A DNA stretch of 64,000 nucleotides from Sphingobium arseniciresistens. Lineage in GTDB: Bacteria > Pseudomonadota > Alphaproteobacteria > Sphingomonadales > Sphingomonadaceae. The stretch is from positions 85,406 through 149,405 of the forward strand of contig JARFNK010000016.1 of NCBI GenBank assembly GCA_029167225.1, given 5' to 3'. Positions 53,354 through 61,441 of the stretch are shown here, one piece after another. Position 1 is the first letter of the stretch, and every line of letters begins with the position of its first letter. Made by a program: the position numbers and the translations under genes. Below the pieces are notes generated by a model, which saw only the letters and a list, made by a program, of their open reading frames with translations, did not search any database and had not been told where the DNA came from.

Positions 53354-53633
53354 GATATTGCACCAGGCGCTTGTCGGTTTCGGCGATGATCCGGTCACGA
53401 AACTCGGGGAATTGCTCGCGGATGATGATGTCGAGCGCGAGTTGCTGGAACTCGCTGATCCGCGCCAATCGGCGCTGGCTGGCGGTGATGAGATCGGCCG
53501 AAGTCAGGAAGGCATCGACGGCGCTCCTGATAAGTTCGGATGGGCTACAATCGCGCTCGGCCGCGATAGCGACGACACGATTGAAGTTCTCACGATCGAG
53601 CCGGACCGTGCAATGCTTGAAAGCGGTGGTCAA
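53343..53633 (-). CDS. Ribbon-helix-helix relaxosome accessory protein
   Basis: This 96-residue protein has an N-terminal RHH fold (HCTVRLDRENFNRVVAIAAE, then RDCSPSELIRSAVDAFL) and a C-terminal helical tail. Proteins of this type bind near oriT and assist MobF relaxases. It is the first gene of the relaxase operon, directly next to the hairpin-rich non-coding region that may hold oriT, and could also repress the operon. Confidence 0.8.
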   Translation of the reverse strand: MTTAFKHCTVRLDRENFNRVVAIAAERDCSPSELIRSAVDAFLTSADLITASQRRLARISEFQQLALDIIIREQFPEFRDRIIAETDKRLVQYHGA

Positions 53634-54376
53634 ACCAAGCCTCCTAGCAGGGAGGCTGGCGGGATCTCAAAAAGTGATCCGCTTATAGCGTGGGTCGGGC
53701 TGCGGGGCAAGAAAATCCGAGAAGGCGAAAACGGCGTGTTCGCTTGTGGCACGCTCAAGTCTTTGGAATTGCTAGATATTAGAGTCAGCCGAAACGTGTC
53801 CCACAACGTGCCACAGGTCATTTAGTCGGTAACTATTTGTAAAATAGCGGAAAAGACATGCACGCCAGTGCGTAAGGTGTGCTCCCAATCCTCAGAGATT
53901 GATCCTCTACCCTGGGTCGTCTGCTGGCGTTTCTGGACGAGGGTCGTTTCCGGGCCCGGCGGGGCTCAAAGCCGCCCTGCGGGCGGAACCGGCCGAAGGT
54001 CCGGCGATGCCTCAGCATCGTTGGAATGCCGGTGGCGGCCGAATGATTCCGGGTTCGACCGGGCAGGATGCGAGCGAAGCGATACCATCCCAGCGCGCTT
54101 GGGGCGACGACCCAGCGCGCCCATCGACGGTGGCCCTGGCCACCGTCGGACGGCAGGGGATCGTTACCCACCGGGCGGAGACAACGCGCCAGCGTTGGCT
54201 CCGTGAGATTGGTCGGCGGCGGCCCGAAGGGGCGTCGGCGGCCTAGCGAATAGAGCCCCGGTCGGCGGGCCGAAGGACCGCCGAGCCGCCAAGCTCAACT
54301 GCATCTTCCGGCCAACCAGATCAGCGGCTATAGTGTCAGCGTTCATAGCCCGATCAGCGTGAACCAAGAGGCCCCT
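53634..54376. other. Non-coding region with inverted repeats: candidate oriT
   Basis: The segment upstream of the RHH-TraD-relaxase operon has AGCCTCC (53638-53644) / GGAGGCT (53651-53657), and TGTGGCACG (53745-53753) / CGTGCCACA (53807-53815). MobF origins often lie next to the relaxosome genes with such repeats. A strong hairpin CGACGGTGGCC (54125-54135) / GGCCACCGTCG (54138-54148) follows. The nic site is not identified. From about 53930 the region is GC-rich with no gene supported. Confidence 0.35.
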
Positions 54377-54595
54377 ATGGCACGCACATTGGAACAGGAA
54401 AGAGCGGCGCTCGAAGAGGACGCACGCAAGCTGGAAGAACGTCGAAAGAAGCTACTGGAGAAAGAGCGAGAGCAGGCGATTGCGACCGTCGACAAGTCGG
54501 GGCTGCTGACGCTCGAAGCCAAGCGACTTGGCGGCCTGATCGAGCGGATCAGGAAGCTGGGAATCGAAGAAGTCGAGAAGCGACTGGCGGCTTGA
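54377..54595 (+). CDS. Small coiled-coil protein (DUF6437-like)
   Basis: This 72-residue protein is almost entirely charged helix (ERAALEEDARKLEERRKKLL) and ends LIERIRKLGIEEVEKRLAA. It resembles the DUF6437 family common on sphingomonad plasmids. ATG 54377 follows AAGAGG; GTG 54359 would add six residues. It is the only plus-strand gene in its neighbourhood. Confidence 0.7.
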   Translation: MARTLEQERAALEEDARKLEERRKKLLEKEREQAIATVDKSGLLTLEAKRLGGLIERIRKLGIEEVEKRLAA

Positions 54596-54654
54596 GGGCC
54601 CGTAGTCCCAGGCAGCAAAAAAGGGGAGAGGCGCGAGGCCCCTCCCCTGTCGTT

Positions 54655-54879
54655 TCAGATCTCGTCGTCCATCTTGCCGGGAACCGTGTGGACCACCCGG
54701 TCGATGAGCTGGGCCGGCAGTGCGCCATAGTCGCCTTCGTCGATTGTGATGTAGCCGATTTCCTCGTCCTCGATGACATGCTGGTCGAAGAAGCTGTGGA
54801 GTGCGCGGCGTTCGGCGCATGCGACGGCGGCGAGGTAAGCGGCGGTGTCGTATCCGGCGTTGGTCGAAGTGATCTGCAT
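54655..54879 (-). CDS. Small acidic plasmid protein
   Basis: This 74-residue protein (AAYLAAVACAERRALHSFFD, EEIGYITIDEGDYGALPAQL) has no named family. ATG 54879 is preceded by AGGAGG. One of three related two-hairpin leaders lies about 55 bp upstream. Confidence 0.65.
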   Translation of the reverse strand: MQITSTNAGYDTAAYLAAVACAERRALHSFFDQHVIEDEEIGYITIDEGDYGALPAQLIDRVVHTVPGKMDDEI

Positions 54880-54933
54880 GTGAGCCTCCTGCTGTCTTGA
54901 ATGACAGAGGATTGGCCGTCGTTGAGGGTGGCG

Positions 54934-55060
54934 CCGGGTCAGGGACGCGGGCGCAGCCCGCGCCGCGAAGCGGGGAGTGGGGGTGCCGATTTTGTCGTGG
55001 TTGGAGTGGAGCGAAGCGGAGCGGAGGCCACGGCAAAATTGGGGGCACCGCTCATCCTTG
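54934..55060 (-). repeat. Two-hairpin leader element, copy A
   Basis: On the minus strand it starts near CAAGGATGAGCGGTG, forms a long stem in which ATTTTG-t-CGTGG pairs with CCACG-g-CAAAAT, and then a second stem GCGGGC / GCCCGC. It shares this layout with copies B and C. Confidence 0.7.
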
Positions 55061-55130
55061 ACGCGGCGTCGCCCTCAACGACATCCTGGGAAGTCTGTGA
55101 GAGATTTTATTCCTCTGAGGGTGGGGGTGG

Positions 55131-55301
55131 TTACCCGGCCGCCAGGCTCTGGCGCAGCAGGGTTTCGAGATGCTCGGCGGCGCGTTGGTGGAGCACGCTA
55201 CTGTCGCTTGTCAACTTCTCACCCGAGGGCATCCGGCCGCTTTCGACCGAATCCCTCAGCAGGTTGATGGCCGCGCGAAATGCGATCTCGTCTTCGCTCA
55301 T
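55131..55301 (-). CDS. Small hypothetical protein
   Basis: This 56-residue helical protein (SEDEIAFRAAINLLRDSVES) starts at ATG 55301, overlapping the stop of the next upstream gene (ATGA). No family is recognised; coupling supports that it is real. Confidence 0.55.
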   Translation of the reverse strand: MSEDEIAFRAAINLLRDSVESGRMPSGEKLTSDSSVLHQRAAEHLETLLRQSLAAG

Positions 55302-55486
55302 GCTGCTCTCTCTGGTTGGTGCGCATCGCAATCACTAGCGCATTGGAATTGATCGCGTAACCGGCGGCAAGCGATCTGCCCGTCAAAGGCGAAAGGGGTC
55401 GCCAGCGAACCGACGCCCCAGTCCCGGCCGTCACCCATCACGAAACGCGGTGGAGCCAGGCCCATCCCAGTAGGCTCGTCATTCAT
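55298..55486 (-). CDS. Small hypothetical plasmid protein
   Basis: This 62-residue protein (GLAPPRFVMGDGRDWGVGSL) overlaps both neighbours, by 8 bp upstream and 4 bp downstream. It has four cysteine or histidine residues near the C-terminus (CRRLRDQFQCASDCDAH), but a metal site is only a guess. Confidence 0.55.
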   Translation of the reverse strand: MNDEPTGMGLAPPRFVMGDGRDWGVGSLATPFAFDGQIACRRLRDQFQCASDCDAHQPERAA

Positions 55487-55649
55487 AAACGCCCAGGGCG
55501 GTGAGGCGCTCCGTTTCGAGGTAGGAGATGATCTCGTAGTCGTCGCTTTTCCAATGATAGTCGCCGTTGGAGATGTCGCCCAAAGTGGCCCAGCTGCCGT
55601 CGGGCCAGAGCGCGAAATCGTCGCAGCAGCGTGTTGATTCGATGGTCAT
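55479..55649 (-). CDS. Small hypothetical plasmid protein
   Basis: This 56-residue protein (CCDDFALWPDGSWATLGDIS) starts at ATG 55649 behind GGAGG. It is the first gene of a three-gene overlapping set, and leader copy B lies 27 bp upstream. No function is known. Confidence 0.6.
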   Translation of the reverse strand: MTIESTRCCDDFALWPDGSWATLGDISNGDYHWKSDDYEIISYLETERLTALGVYE

Positions 55650-55675
55650 TATATCCTCCATTCATAAGGGACTGG

Positions 55676-55814
55676 TGCCGGGTCATGCGCGGCGCGTCCG
55701 GGGCAAGGACCGCACGCTTGCGGGCGGCCGCCCGGCGGGGAGCGGGGGAGCCGATTTTGCCGTGTGCGAGCGTAGCGAGGCGACGGTCAAAATTGGGGGA
55801 ACCGCTCATCCTTG
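55676..55814 (-). repeat. Two-hairpin leader element, copy B
   Basis: It has the conserved core: GAGCCGATTTTG, a stem CCGT / ACGG with one bulged base, CAAAAT and TTGGGGGAACCGCTCATCC, plus a second hairpin CCGCA-cgc-TTGCGG at the outer side. Confidence 0.65.
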
Positions 55815-55857
55815 CGCCGGACGCGGGGCGCATGACATCATCGGAAGACTGTGGAAG

Positions 55858-56436
55858 CTAAGCCCATTCCAGCCGGGACGTTTCGTCGGAATCGGCCGTG
55901 GCGAGAAGCCGGTCGAGCCGCTCGACATAATCGGTGAGGCCCTCGGCCGCGATGCGACGTTTTATGGCGGGATTGGCGAGACGCTTACGCATCGCGGCGA
56001 TGCCGATTTCACCGATGCTGTCGGGATGAAGCCCGAGGCTTTCGAGCAGCGCGAACGCGTTGCCGGAAGCGAGGTCGAGCTCGACGCCGAGATCCGACGT
56101 GAGCGCGACGCGCATGTTAATCGTGCCGGCGCCTTCGTCGTGGTGGATGCTGACGCGGCGGACACGAAACTGCGCCTCTTCGACGACGCTGATCACCGCA
56201 GTGTCGAAGTCGAAGACGCGCGTCACGCTGGCGAGCGCCAGCGGGCAGACGCGTGCCTCGAAACTGTAGGACAGGAACGCGTCGTCGGCCGCCTCCGGGG
56301 CGAGCAGGACGGTGTTGGTACGGATGCTCTCCGCGCGCAGGAACGCCCGAAAGGCCGCGAGCTGGCGGGCGGTGATGACGGCGACCGGACCTTGGTGATT
56401 GTCGGCGTCGGTGGCGATGCGAAACACGATGGACAT
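55858..56436 (-). CDS. Hypothetical plasmid protein
   Basis: This 192-residue protein begins MSIVFRIATDADNHQGPVAV and is mostly mixed alpha/beta (VTRVFDFDTAVISVVEEAQF). ATG 56436 follows GGGAGGACGAG; the frame is open to 56583 but the extension is unlikely. No family is recognised. Confidence 0.7.
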   Translation of the reverse strand: MSIVFRIATDADNHQGPVAVITARQLAAFRAFLRAESIRTNTVLLAPEAADDAFLSYSFEARVCPLALASVTRVFDFDTAVISVVEEAQFRVRRVSIHHDEGAGTINMRVALTSDLGVELDLASGNAFALLESLGLHPDSIGEIGIAAMRKRLANPAIKRRIAAEGLTDYVERLDRLLATADSDETSRLEWA

Positions 56437-56634
56437 CTCGTCCTCCCTCGTTGAACCGCCTGGCCGCTCCCCCTCCCCTTTTGGCGCGGTACAGATGGCG
56501 CACCCGAGAGGTGCGAACTCGACCGGAACGGTCAGGCCTCGCGGCGCGATGGGGCTCGACGCCCCTGAGCGCCGCATTTCCAACGCAAGAAAAGTAGAGA
56601 GGCCCCGGCCTGAGCCGGAGCCTCTCCGAAGGGC

Positions 56635-57609
56635 TCACGCCCGCCGTTCGATCCGTTGCTGCGAGAGCTTGACGATGTGCAGCGGAACCCCGGCTTGCCG
56701 CAGCTTCTGAGCGAGGTTCATCTGGATGCCCGAGCCTTCGCAGATGACCGCTTCGACCGGCTTGAGACCAAGGATGCGGTCGTTTCGGACGAAGGCTGCC
56801 CGGTTGCCCTGGCTGCGGTCGAGGCGGAACTGGATGACCTTCACACCGCGCGACGCTGCCCAAGCGTGGGCGACGGCATCGCAACCTTTCGACTGTGCGG
56901 TGGTGGCGAGGATCATCTCGGGGATGCGGGCCTTGATGGTGTCGAGACCGTTCCAGAGCAGGTCGCCATCCTCCCAGGCCTGACCGCCGGAGAAGGCGAC
57001 GACGGGACCCTCGGGCGCGAACTGCTCGCGACGCTCCCGGGCGCGGGAGGCGAGATAGTCGCGGGCGTCGATCATAGAGGCGTTGAGCGCGCTCGACACC
57101 CGGCTGCCACGCACCGGCGAGAAGGGCTTGCCGGTCTCGACGCGGTACATTTCGGCGGCATGGTCGCGCATGCACTCCATTGCCTCGCGGCACCCCTGCA
57201 GCGTCTGGCAGAGGAGCTGAGTGTCCTCCAACTCGGTCGCGTAGATCTCCGACGGGTCATAGGCGCGGGCGAGTTCGCCCAGCTTCTTGGCGGCGTCGTC
57301 CTCGCGGCCTTCGATTCGCTTGGCGACGACGTGGAAGCTGTTGGCGAAACCCCAGACGAGATCGGTCGCAAACGGCTCCATGCGCGTGTCGCGCAGCACG
57401 TCGAACATGGTCTGCATCATAATCTCGACCGCGGCCCGCACCTGCTCCGGATCGGGCATGTCGAGCGCTTCCGGCGCATCGACGATGCTGAGCTTCGCCA
57501 TCTCGCTATGCTCGATGAATGCGCCCTCGTAGGTTTCGGTCAGATCCTCGTTCACGCGCGCTGCCGCGATGTGGCTGGCAAGATCGGCGAAGTTGTTGAA
57601 AGAAGTCAT
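56635..57609 (-). CDS. DUF2493 (SLOG/YspA-like) domain protein
   Basis: This 324-residue protein has a helical N-terminal two thirds and a C-terminal DUF2493 domain of the SLOG nucleotide-binding superfamily, with VVAFSGGQAWEDGDLLWNGL and MILATTAQSKGCDAVAHAWA, ending EAVICEGSGIQMNLAQKLRQ. SLOG domains bind nucleotide-derived ligands. Proteins of this layout are frequent on sphingomonad mobile elements; their role is unknown. Leader copy C lies 80 bp upstream of ATG 57609. Confidence 0.8.
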   Translation of the reverse strand: MTSFNNFADLASHIAAARVNEDLTETYEGAFIEHSEMAKLSIVDAPEALDMPDPEQVRAAVEIMMQTMFDVLRDTRMEPFATDLVWGFANSFHVVAKRIEGREDDAAKKLGELARAYDPSEIYATELEDTQLLCQTLQGCREAMECMRDHAAEMYRVETGKPFSPVRGSRVSSALNASMIDARDYLASRARERREQFAPEGPVVAFSGGQAWEDGDLLWNGLDTIKARIPEMILATTAQSKGCDAVAHAWAASRGVKVIQFRLDRSQGNRAAFVRNDRILGLKPVEAVICEGSGIQMNLAQKLRQAGVPLHIVKLSQQRIERRA

Positions 57610-58177
57610 TATAGCCTCCGAACAAGTCGATCTCTCATCCGGGATTGGATGAAAGATGAAATCTCATCGGATGAGCCGGCGGGCTTTTGTCAGGGACGCG
57701 GGGCTTGTCCCCGCGCCGCGAAGCGGGGCGTGGGGGAGCCGATTTTCCTGGGTCCGTAAGCGGAGCGAAGCGAAAGTGACGGGCCCATGAAAATTGGGGG
57801 AACCGCGCATCCTTGCACAAAAGGCCAGAGGCTCATCAGACTATGGCGATGAAGCTTGTCTGATACCGAGATGTTAGAGAGAGAATTCGATTTGCCCCGG
57901 CCGCGCTGCGGGCGGGTTAACAGCAAATCGGCTCTAGCTGTTCTGGTCGGAAACGCTGGAGCATTCCCCCAAAGGGACCGTCAGGTGAGAAGTCGCAGAT
58001 ACGTATCGAGGTACGGTTCGTACCAAAGTGTCGATCACAGTTACCGCCGCTCGCATGCCCGAGCGAATCCTCGGTCTGTCTGTGTTATGGTCGGAGTCGC
58101 GACAAGTGCCATGGCGGCCGAGCCCGGGATCGTTCGGACAGACCACCTGTCGAAACCGCTGCGCCACGAGGTCAGTT
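57610..58177. other. Divergent intergenic region with leader copy C and palindromes
   Basis: Besides leader copy C (57689-57815), it has a 10-bp palindrome GATACGTATC (57998-58007) and GGTACG-gtt-CGTACC (58010-58024), which could be operator sites for the divergent genes. No gene is supported. Confidence 0.45.
57689..57815 (-). repeat. Two-hairpin leader element, copy C
   Basis: The inner stem is ATTTTC-c-TGGGTCC with GGGCCCA-t-GAAAAT, and the second stem GCGGGG / CCCCGC. Relative to copies A and B the bases change on both sides of the stems, keeping the pairing. Confidence 0.7.
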
Positions 58178-58351
58178 ATGAACGAGGAAATGATCCGCGA
58201 GGCGGCGCGCGCGCTCGCAGCGAGGCTCAAGCACTTGTTGGATGAAAGCCTGGCAGGTGAGATCCGGCTGACCCGGGACGAGGCCGTGCTTGCGCAGGGT
58301 TTTGCGGAAAGCGTTGCGGACCTGCTGTCCCCCTCGAGCGGCGGAAAATAG
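58178..58351 (+). CDS. Small hypothetical protein
   Basis: This 57-residue helical protein (MIREAARALAARLKHLLDES) starts at ATG 58178 after GAGG. It ends one base before the next gene, so the two are co-translated. Confidence 0.55.
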   Translation: MNEEMIREAARALAARLKHLLDESLAGEIRLTRDEAVLAQGFAESVADLLSPSSGGK

Positions 58352-58352
58352 G

Positions 58353-58712
58353 ATGGCAGAAGGCTTGCGTGATGATCGGGAGGACGGCGCGACGCATATC
58401 GCCGGGATCTCCGAAGATGGCATCTCGGTGGTGATTGATGGCGAGCAGCGCCTCATCGGCTGGTCGGCGGTCTCCGGCATCACCAGCGCTGTGTCGAAGC
58501 GCGACGACGACATGGTTTTCGTTGCGATTACGATCGACGCCGCGGATGGCGAGCGCTGCCTTCTCGTTGCCCAAGATGATCCGATATGGACCGAACTGGT
58601 CGAACTGCTCCATCTTTGCCTGCCCGTCGCACCTTTGGACGCGTGGGCAGCGGGAACAGCGGCGTTTCCTGGTGCCTACACGCTGTACCGGCGCCCGATC
58701 GTCGGACGATAG
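58353..58712 (+). CDS. Hypothetical protein
   Basis: This 119-residue protein (ATHIAGISEDGISVVIDGEQ, RLIGWSAVSGITSAVSKRDD) looks like a small beta-rich domain; the sequence VVIDGEQRLIGWSAV...WTELVELL suggests a PH-like fold, which is inference. It follows the preceding stop by one base. Confidence 0.6.
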   Translation: MAEGLRDDREDGATHIAGISEDGISVVIDGEQRLIGWSAVSGITSAVSKRDDDMVFVAITIDAADGERCLLVAQDDPIWTELVELLHLCLPVAPLDAWAAGTAAFPGAYTLYRRPIVGR

Positions 58713-58740
58713 GGGCGGCGCCTGAGCGCCGCCCGATCGA

Positions 58741-59061
58741 TCAGAAGAAATCGATCTTGTCGGCGATGATTTCGCAGCCATAGCGAGTGACCCCGTCGCG
58801 GTCCTCCCAGCTCGAATAGTGGAGCCGGCCGGTGATCGCGACGACGTTGCCCTTCTCACGGGTGGCGGCGCCTTTGCCGAGCCCATTGAAGCAGGTGACC
58901 TTGTGAAACTCGGTCTCCTTGGCGGTGTAGCCGGTGGCCTCGTCGACATAGGTCTTGCCGTCCTTGAGCTTGACGCGGTCGGTGGCGACGATGAGGGTGG
59001 TGACGGTGCCGCGGGTTTCGGGATCCTTGGCGACCCGGCCGGTGATGTTGACGTTGTTCAT
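58741..59061 (-). CDS. ssb: Single-stranded DNA-binding protein (plasmid SSB-like)
   Basis: This 106-residue OB-fold protein (MNNVNITGRVAKDPETRGTV, VVAITGRLHYSSWEDRDGVT) is a short SSB without the acidic C-terminal tip of chromosomal SSB. ATG 59061 follows AAGGAGCACC. On conjugative elements such proteins coat incoming single strands. A 155-bp nested inverted repeat lies directly upstream. Confidence 0.82.
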   Translation of the reverse strand: MNNVNITGRVAKDPETRGTVTTLIVATDRVKLKDGKTYVDEATGYTAKETEFHKVTCFNGLGKGAATREKGNVVAITGRLHYSSWEDRDGVTRYGCEIIADKIDFF

Positions 59062-59098
59062 GGCGGTGCTCCTTGGTTGGTCCGACGGCCTTCCCGCC

Positions 59099-59253
59099 GG
59101 TGACACCGAAAGAGCGGCGTGCGGTGTCGCATCGCACTGGAGCGCAAGCGGAGGGGAACCCGCGTAAGGGAGCTGGCGCGGGCAGCCGCGTAGCGGCAAC
59201 ACGGGCGACCGTAAGCGGGTTGCGATGCGACGCCGTCTCGCCGCAGGTGTCAC
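59099..59253. repeat. Nested inverted repeats upstream of ssb
   Basis: Three arms nest around one centre: GTGACACC (59100-59107) / GGTGTCAC (59246-59253), GTCGCATCGCA (59126-59136) / TGCGATGCGAC (59221-59231) and AACCCGC (59157-59163) / GCGGGTT (59215-59221). The whole could fold into a large cruciform or RNA leader. Confidence 0.7.
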
Positions 59254-59663
59254 AGGAAAGGCGAAGGGAGGTCGGTGGGCCAATCAGGAGATCAGGCGCC
59301 TTGGACGTCCAACCTGAGCGGTGGTGCCGGGCGATGGTCTGAAACCCGCAGGCATCGCGATCCGTGTTCGCCTGCCCATTGGCGTGAGGCCGGAGGTCAT
59401 CCGCCGACGTCTGGCGACACCGCCTGGAGAGAGGTACACGGGCAATGCCAAGGGCGCGATAGGCGCGTTCCGAGAGCGGCACGAGTGCGATCGCGGCACC
59501 GCCTGGGCGACAGGTTGGTCGCGGTGGCGACCCATCGATGCCGGATGGCCCATCCTGATAGACGCTGGGCGATAGGCGGGAGCAGCGCCGTCCCTTGCGT
59601 CAGAGCAATTGGTGGCAGCGGCAAGGGGCCAAGCGATTGCGCAAACGACGGGGCTTTGCCCCG
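59254..59663. other. Non-coding stretch between the nested repeats and the toxin gene
   Basis: No gene is supported. The sequence is GC-rich, and only weak open frames exist. A short hairpin CGGGGC-ttt-GCCCCG near 59650 could be a terminator stem for the toxin gene's opposite strand. Confidence 0.3.
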
Positions 59664-60134
59664 TCAATCTCTGGAGAGCGGCTTTATATGGAGGCAGGCA
59701 TCCAGCGCGGTGGCAAAGAAGCCCGGCGTGCAACGACCGAAGAGGAAGCTACCGGTCTTGTCGATCGGTCGCAGATCATGGCCGACCCATTCGAAGGCGT
59801 TGAGTTCGCCGGGGACCAGGCTCGAGCCGGTGTTGCCACCCACCCCCATCGCCGAGGCGACAGGCGCCGGGATGGCGAGCGAGGATGCTGGTTTGTCGTC
59901 ACCTTTCGTGGTGAGCGGGATGACGGTGACGCGGCGGCCGACGACGGCCATCACCATTACCGGGCGGGCCTTGACGCCCTCGTCGCGGCCCGCCTGCGCT
60001 TCACGGGCGAAAAGGAAGACGTAGTTCAGAACGTCGCCGCGTCTCGGCAGCGGGGTCGAGTTCGTCGTCCCACTTGTCGGCGGCGATTTCTGCGGCGCTT
60101 GGCCGGGCAGCTTCAAGGTGGGCCTTTTGCTCAT
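59664..60134 (-). CDS. PemK/MazF-family toxin-like protein
   Basis: This 156-residue protein has the MazF-like core RRGDVLNYVFLFAREAQAGR, then VKARPVMVMAVVGRRVTVIP with PLTTK. PemK/MazF toxins cleave mRNA. The C-terminus FLFGRCTPGFFATALDACL is extended. The first 45 residues overlap the upstream antitoxin gene in another frame (134 bp), and no start after the antitoxin stop would leave the core intact. Confidence 0.75.
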   Translation of the reverse strand: MSKRPTLKLPGQAPQKSPPTSGTTNSTPLPRRGDVLNYVFLFAREAQAGRDEGVKARPVMVMAVVGRRVTVIPLTTKGDDKPASSLAIPAPVASAMGVGGNTGSSLVPGELNAFEWVGHDLRPIDKTGSFLFGRCTPGFFATALDACLHIKPLSRD

Positions 60135-60360
60135 CGGTCATCGTCTCAGGGGTTATGACCTCGCGATAGCCGTGGAGGGCTTCCAGCGCATGTTCCAGAA
60201 ACTCCATGCTGACGATCGCAGCGCGTGGCCGCTGATGTTTTTGCAGGATCACCGGTTCGCGCTGGCAGTCATCGACGATCTGGCCGAGGCGGTTATGGGC
60301 GTCGGTCAGTTTGACCGCGGTGAAGTGGTCGAAGTTCCTTTCGGGCTCAGCAGATGCCAT
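60001..60360 (-). CDS. Phd/YefM-like antitoxin
   Basis: This 119-residue protein has a Phd-type DNA-binding fold (FTAVKLTDAHNRLGQIVDDC, REPVILQKHQRPRAAIVSME) and a C-terminal disordered tail (ADKWDDELDPAAETRRRSEL) that would wrap the toxin. ATG 60360 or 60366 are both possible. It precedes and overlaps the toxin gene, the usual antitoxin-first order. Confidence 0.78.
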   Translation of the reverse strand: MASAEPERNFDHFTAVKLTDAHNRLGQIVDDCQREPVILQKHQRPRAAIVSMEFLEHALEALHGYREVITPETMTDEQKAHLEAARPSAAEIAADKWDDELDPAAETRRRSELRLPFRP

Positions 60361-60456
60361 GTCCATGTCTCCTGGCCGCCTCATTGGTGTCGATCGCTGT
60401 GACCCCACAGCCAGAATCGCACAGACATCTCGGCGCGGCGCAATTTATATAAAATA

Positions 60457-60476
60457 GCCATTCTGGAAAGAATGGC
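60457..60476. promoter_or_regulatory. Operator palindrome and promoter of the toxin-antitoxin pair
   Basis: GCCATTCT-ggaa-AGAATGGC is a perfect palindrome about 100 bp upstream of the antitoxin. On the minus strand it separates a TTGCCA box from a TATTTTATAT box with about 16 bp, so repressor binding would block the promoter, as in Phd-type autoregulation. Confidence 0.6.
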
Positions 60477-60504
60477 AAGTTCTCGCTGGTCCGGCATGAA
60501 CGCC

Positions 60505-60792
60505 CTATCGCCACGGGCATGCGATCACGAGGTAGTGATCGATAGGCTGCGCGGGGTCGTTTCCTGGCGCTTCCGCCACAAGGCGCTCTTCGAGATGGCA
60601 GACATAGAGCCAAGCGTCCGCGAGATCGCCAATAATATGGTCGTCGGCCATGGATGTTTCGCGCGCAAATTGATCGCCCAGGGCGGTCCAGTCGAGTGCC
60701 TCGAGGAACCGCTGGCGGCGGACAGCGAAGCGTTCGAGGGCCGCATGGTCGCGCAGCGCGCGTGCGTAGAGATCTGCGAGAGCGAGGCGCAT
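60505..60792 (-). CDS. Hypothetical plasmid protein
   Basis: This 95-residue helical protein (MRLALADLYARALRDHAALE, DDHIIGDLADAWLYVCHLEE) starts at ATG 60792 behind GAGGAG. No family is recognised. Confidence 0.65.
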   Translation of the reverse strand: MRLALADLYARALRDHAALERFAVRRQRFLEALDWTALGDQFARETSMADDHIIGDLADAWLYVCHLEERLVAEAPGNDPAQPIDHYLVIACPWR

Positions 60793-60922
60793 ATCATCTC
60801 CTCGGGTCAGGGGGCAGTGAAGAAAAGGCAGGGCCCGCCTCGCCGGGAGAGCGAAGCGAGCCCTGCAGGTGGCCGCGCGCCGTGGGACTAGACGCGCGGG
60901 AGGGTGGAGCGGTGAGGCGCGA

Positions 60923-61441
60923 TCATTCGACCGGTTCAGGCGTGCGCTGGCGACGTTGGCGACGCCCGGAGGCGGGCTGGTCGCCGCCTGTGAAAGCGTC
61001 GTTGGCCGAAGATTCGCCGAGGCCATCGGTGCCGGCGCCGGAGTTGGCGGGGACCTCCTCGCTGCCGGGGAGCGGCGGCAGGCCGTCATCGGCCGCGACC
61101 GAGTCGGTGGGTGCGTCGCGGCGACGGGTCGGGCGCGACCAGACGATGTTGTACGAGCCGTCGTCCTGGCGGAAGGCGGAGATGTAGAGCGGCTTGTCGA
61201 GGCTCGGATCCTCGATCTTGCCGTTGAGGAACGTCTCGCCGGTCGCGTTGGACGCCAGTTCGAACAGCGCGCCGACCTGCACCCATTGGCGGGCGGCGGA
61301 CAGCGCGAGGATTTCGAACTTGGGCGCGCGCGGATTGGCCGACTGGACGGTGCGCAGCGCGATGATCATCGCGACGGTCAGGGTCGAAATCTTGCCGGCG
61401 TAGGTGCCGCTGGCGTTCTGCGAAATGGTGCCGATGTTCAT
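60923..61441 (-). CDS. DUF736-family protein with low-complexity tail
   Basis: This 172-residue protein has the DUF736 core: MNIGTISQNASGTYAGKIST, NPRAPKFEILALSAARQWVQ, then VGALFELASNATGETFLNGK and KIEDPSLDKPLYISAF. DUF736 proteins are small (about 100 residues) and mark conjugative plasmids of alphaproteobacteria; function unknown. Here a 65-residue tail rich in Pro, Ser, Asp and Arg is added. ATG 61441 is chosen at the family start. Confidence 0.85.
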   Translation of the reverse strand: MNIGTISQNASGTYAGKISTLTVAMIIALRTVQSANPRAPKFEILALSAARQWVQVGALFELASNATGETFLNGKIEDPSLDKPLYISAFRQDDGSYNIVWSRPTRRRDAPTDSVAADDGLPPLPGSEEVPANSGAGTDGLGESSANDAFTGGDQPASGRRQRRQRTPEPVE

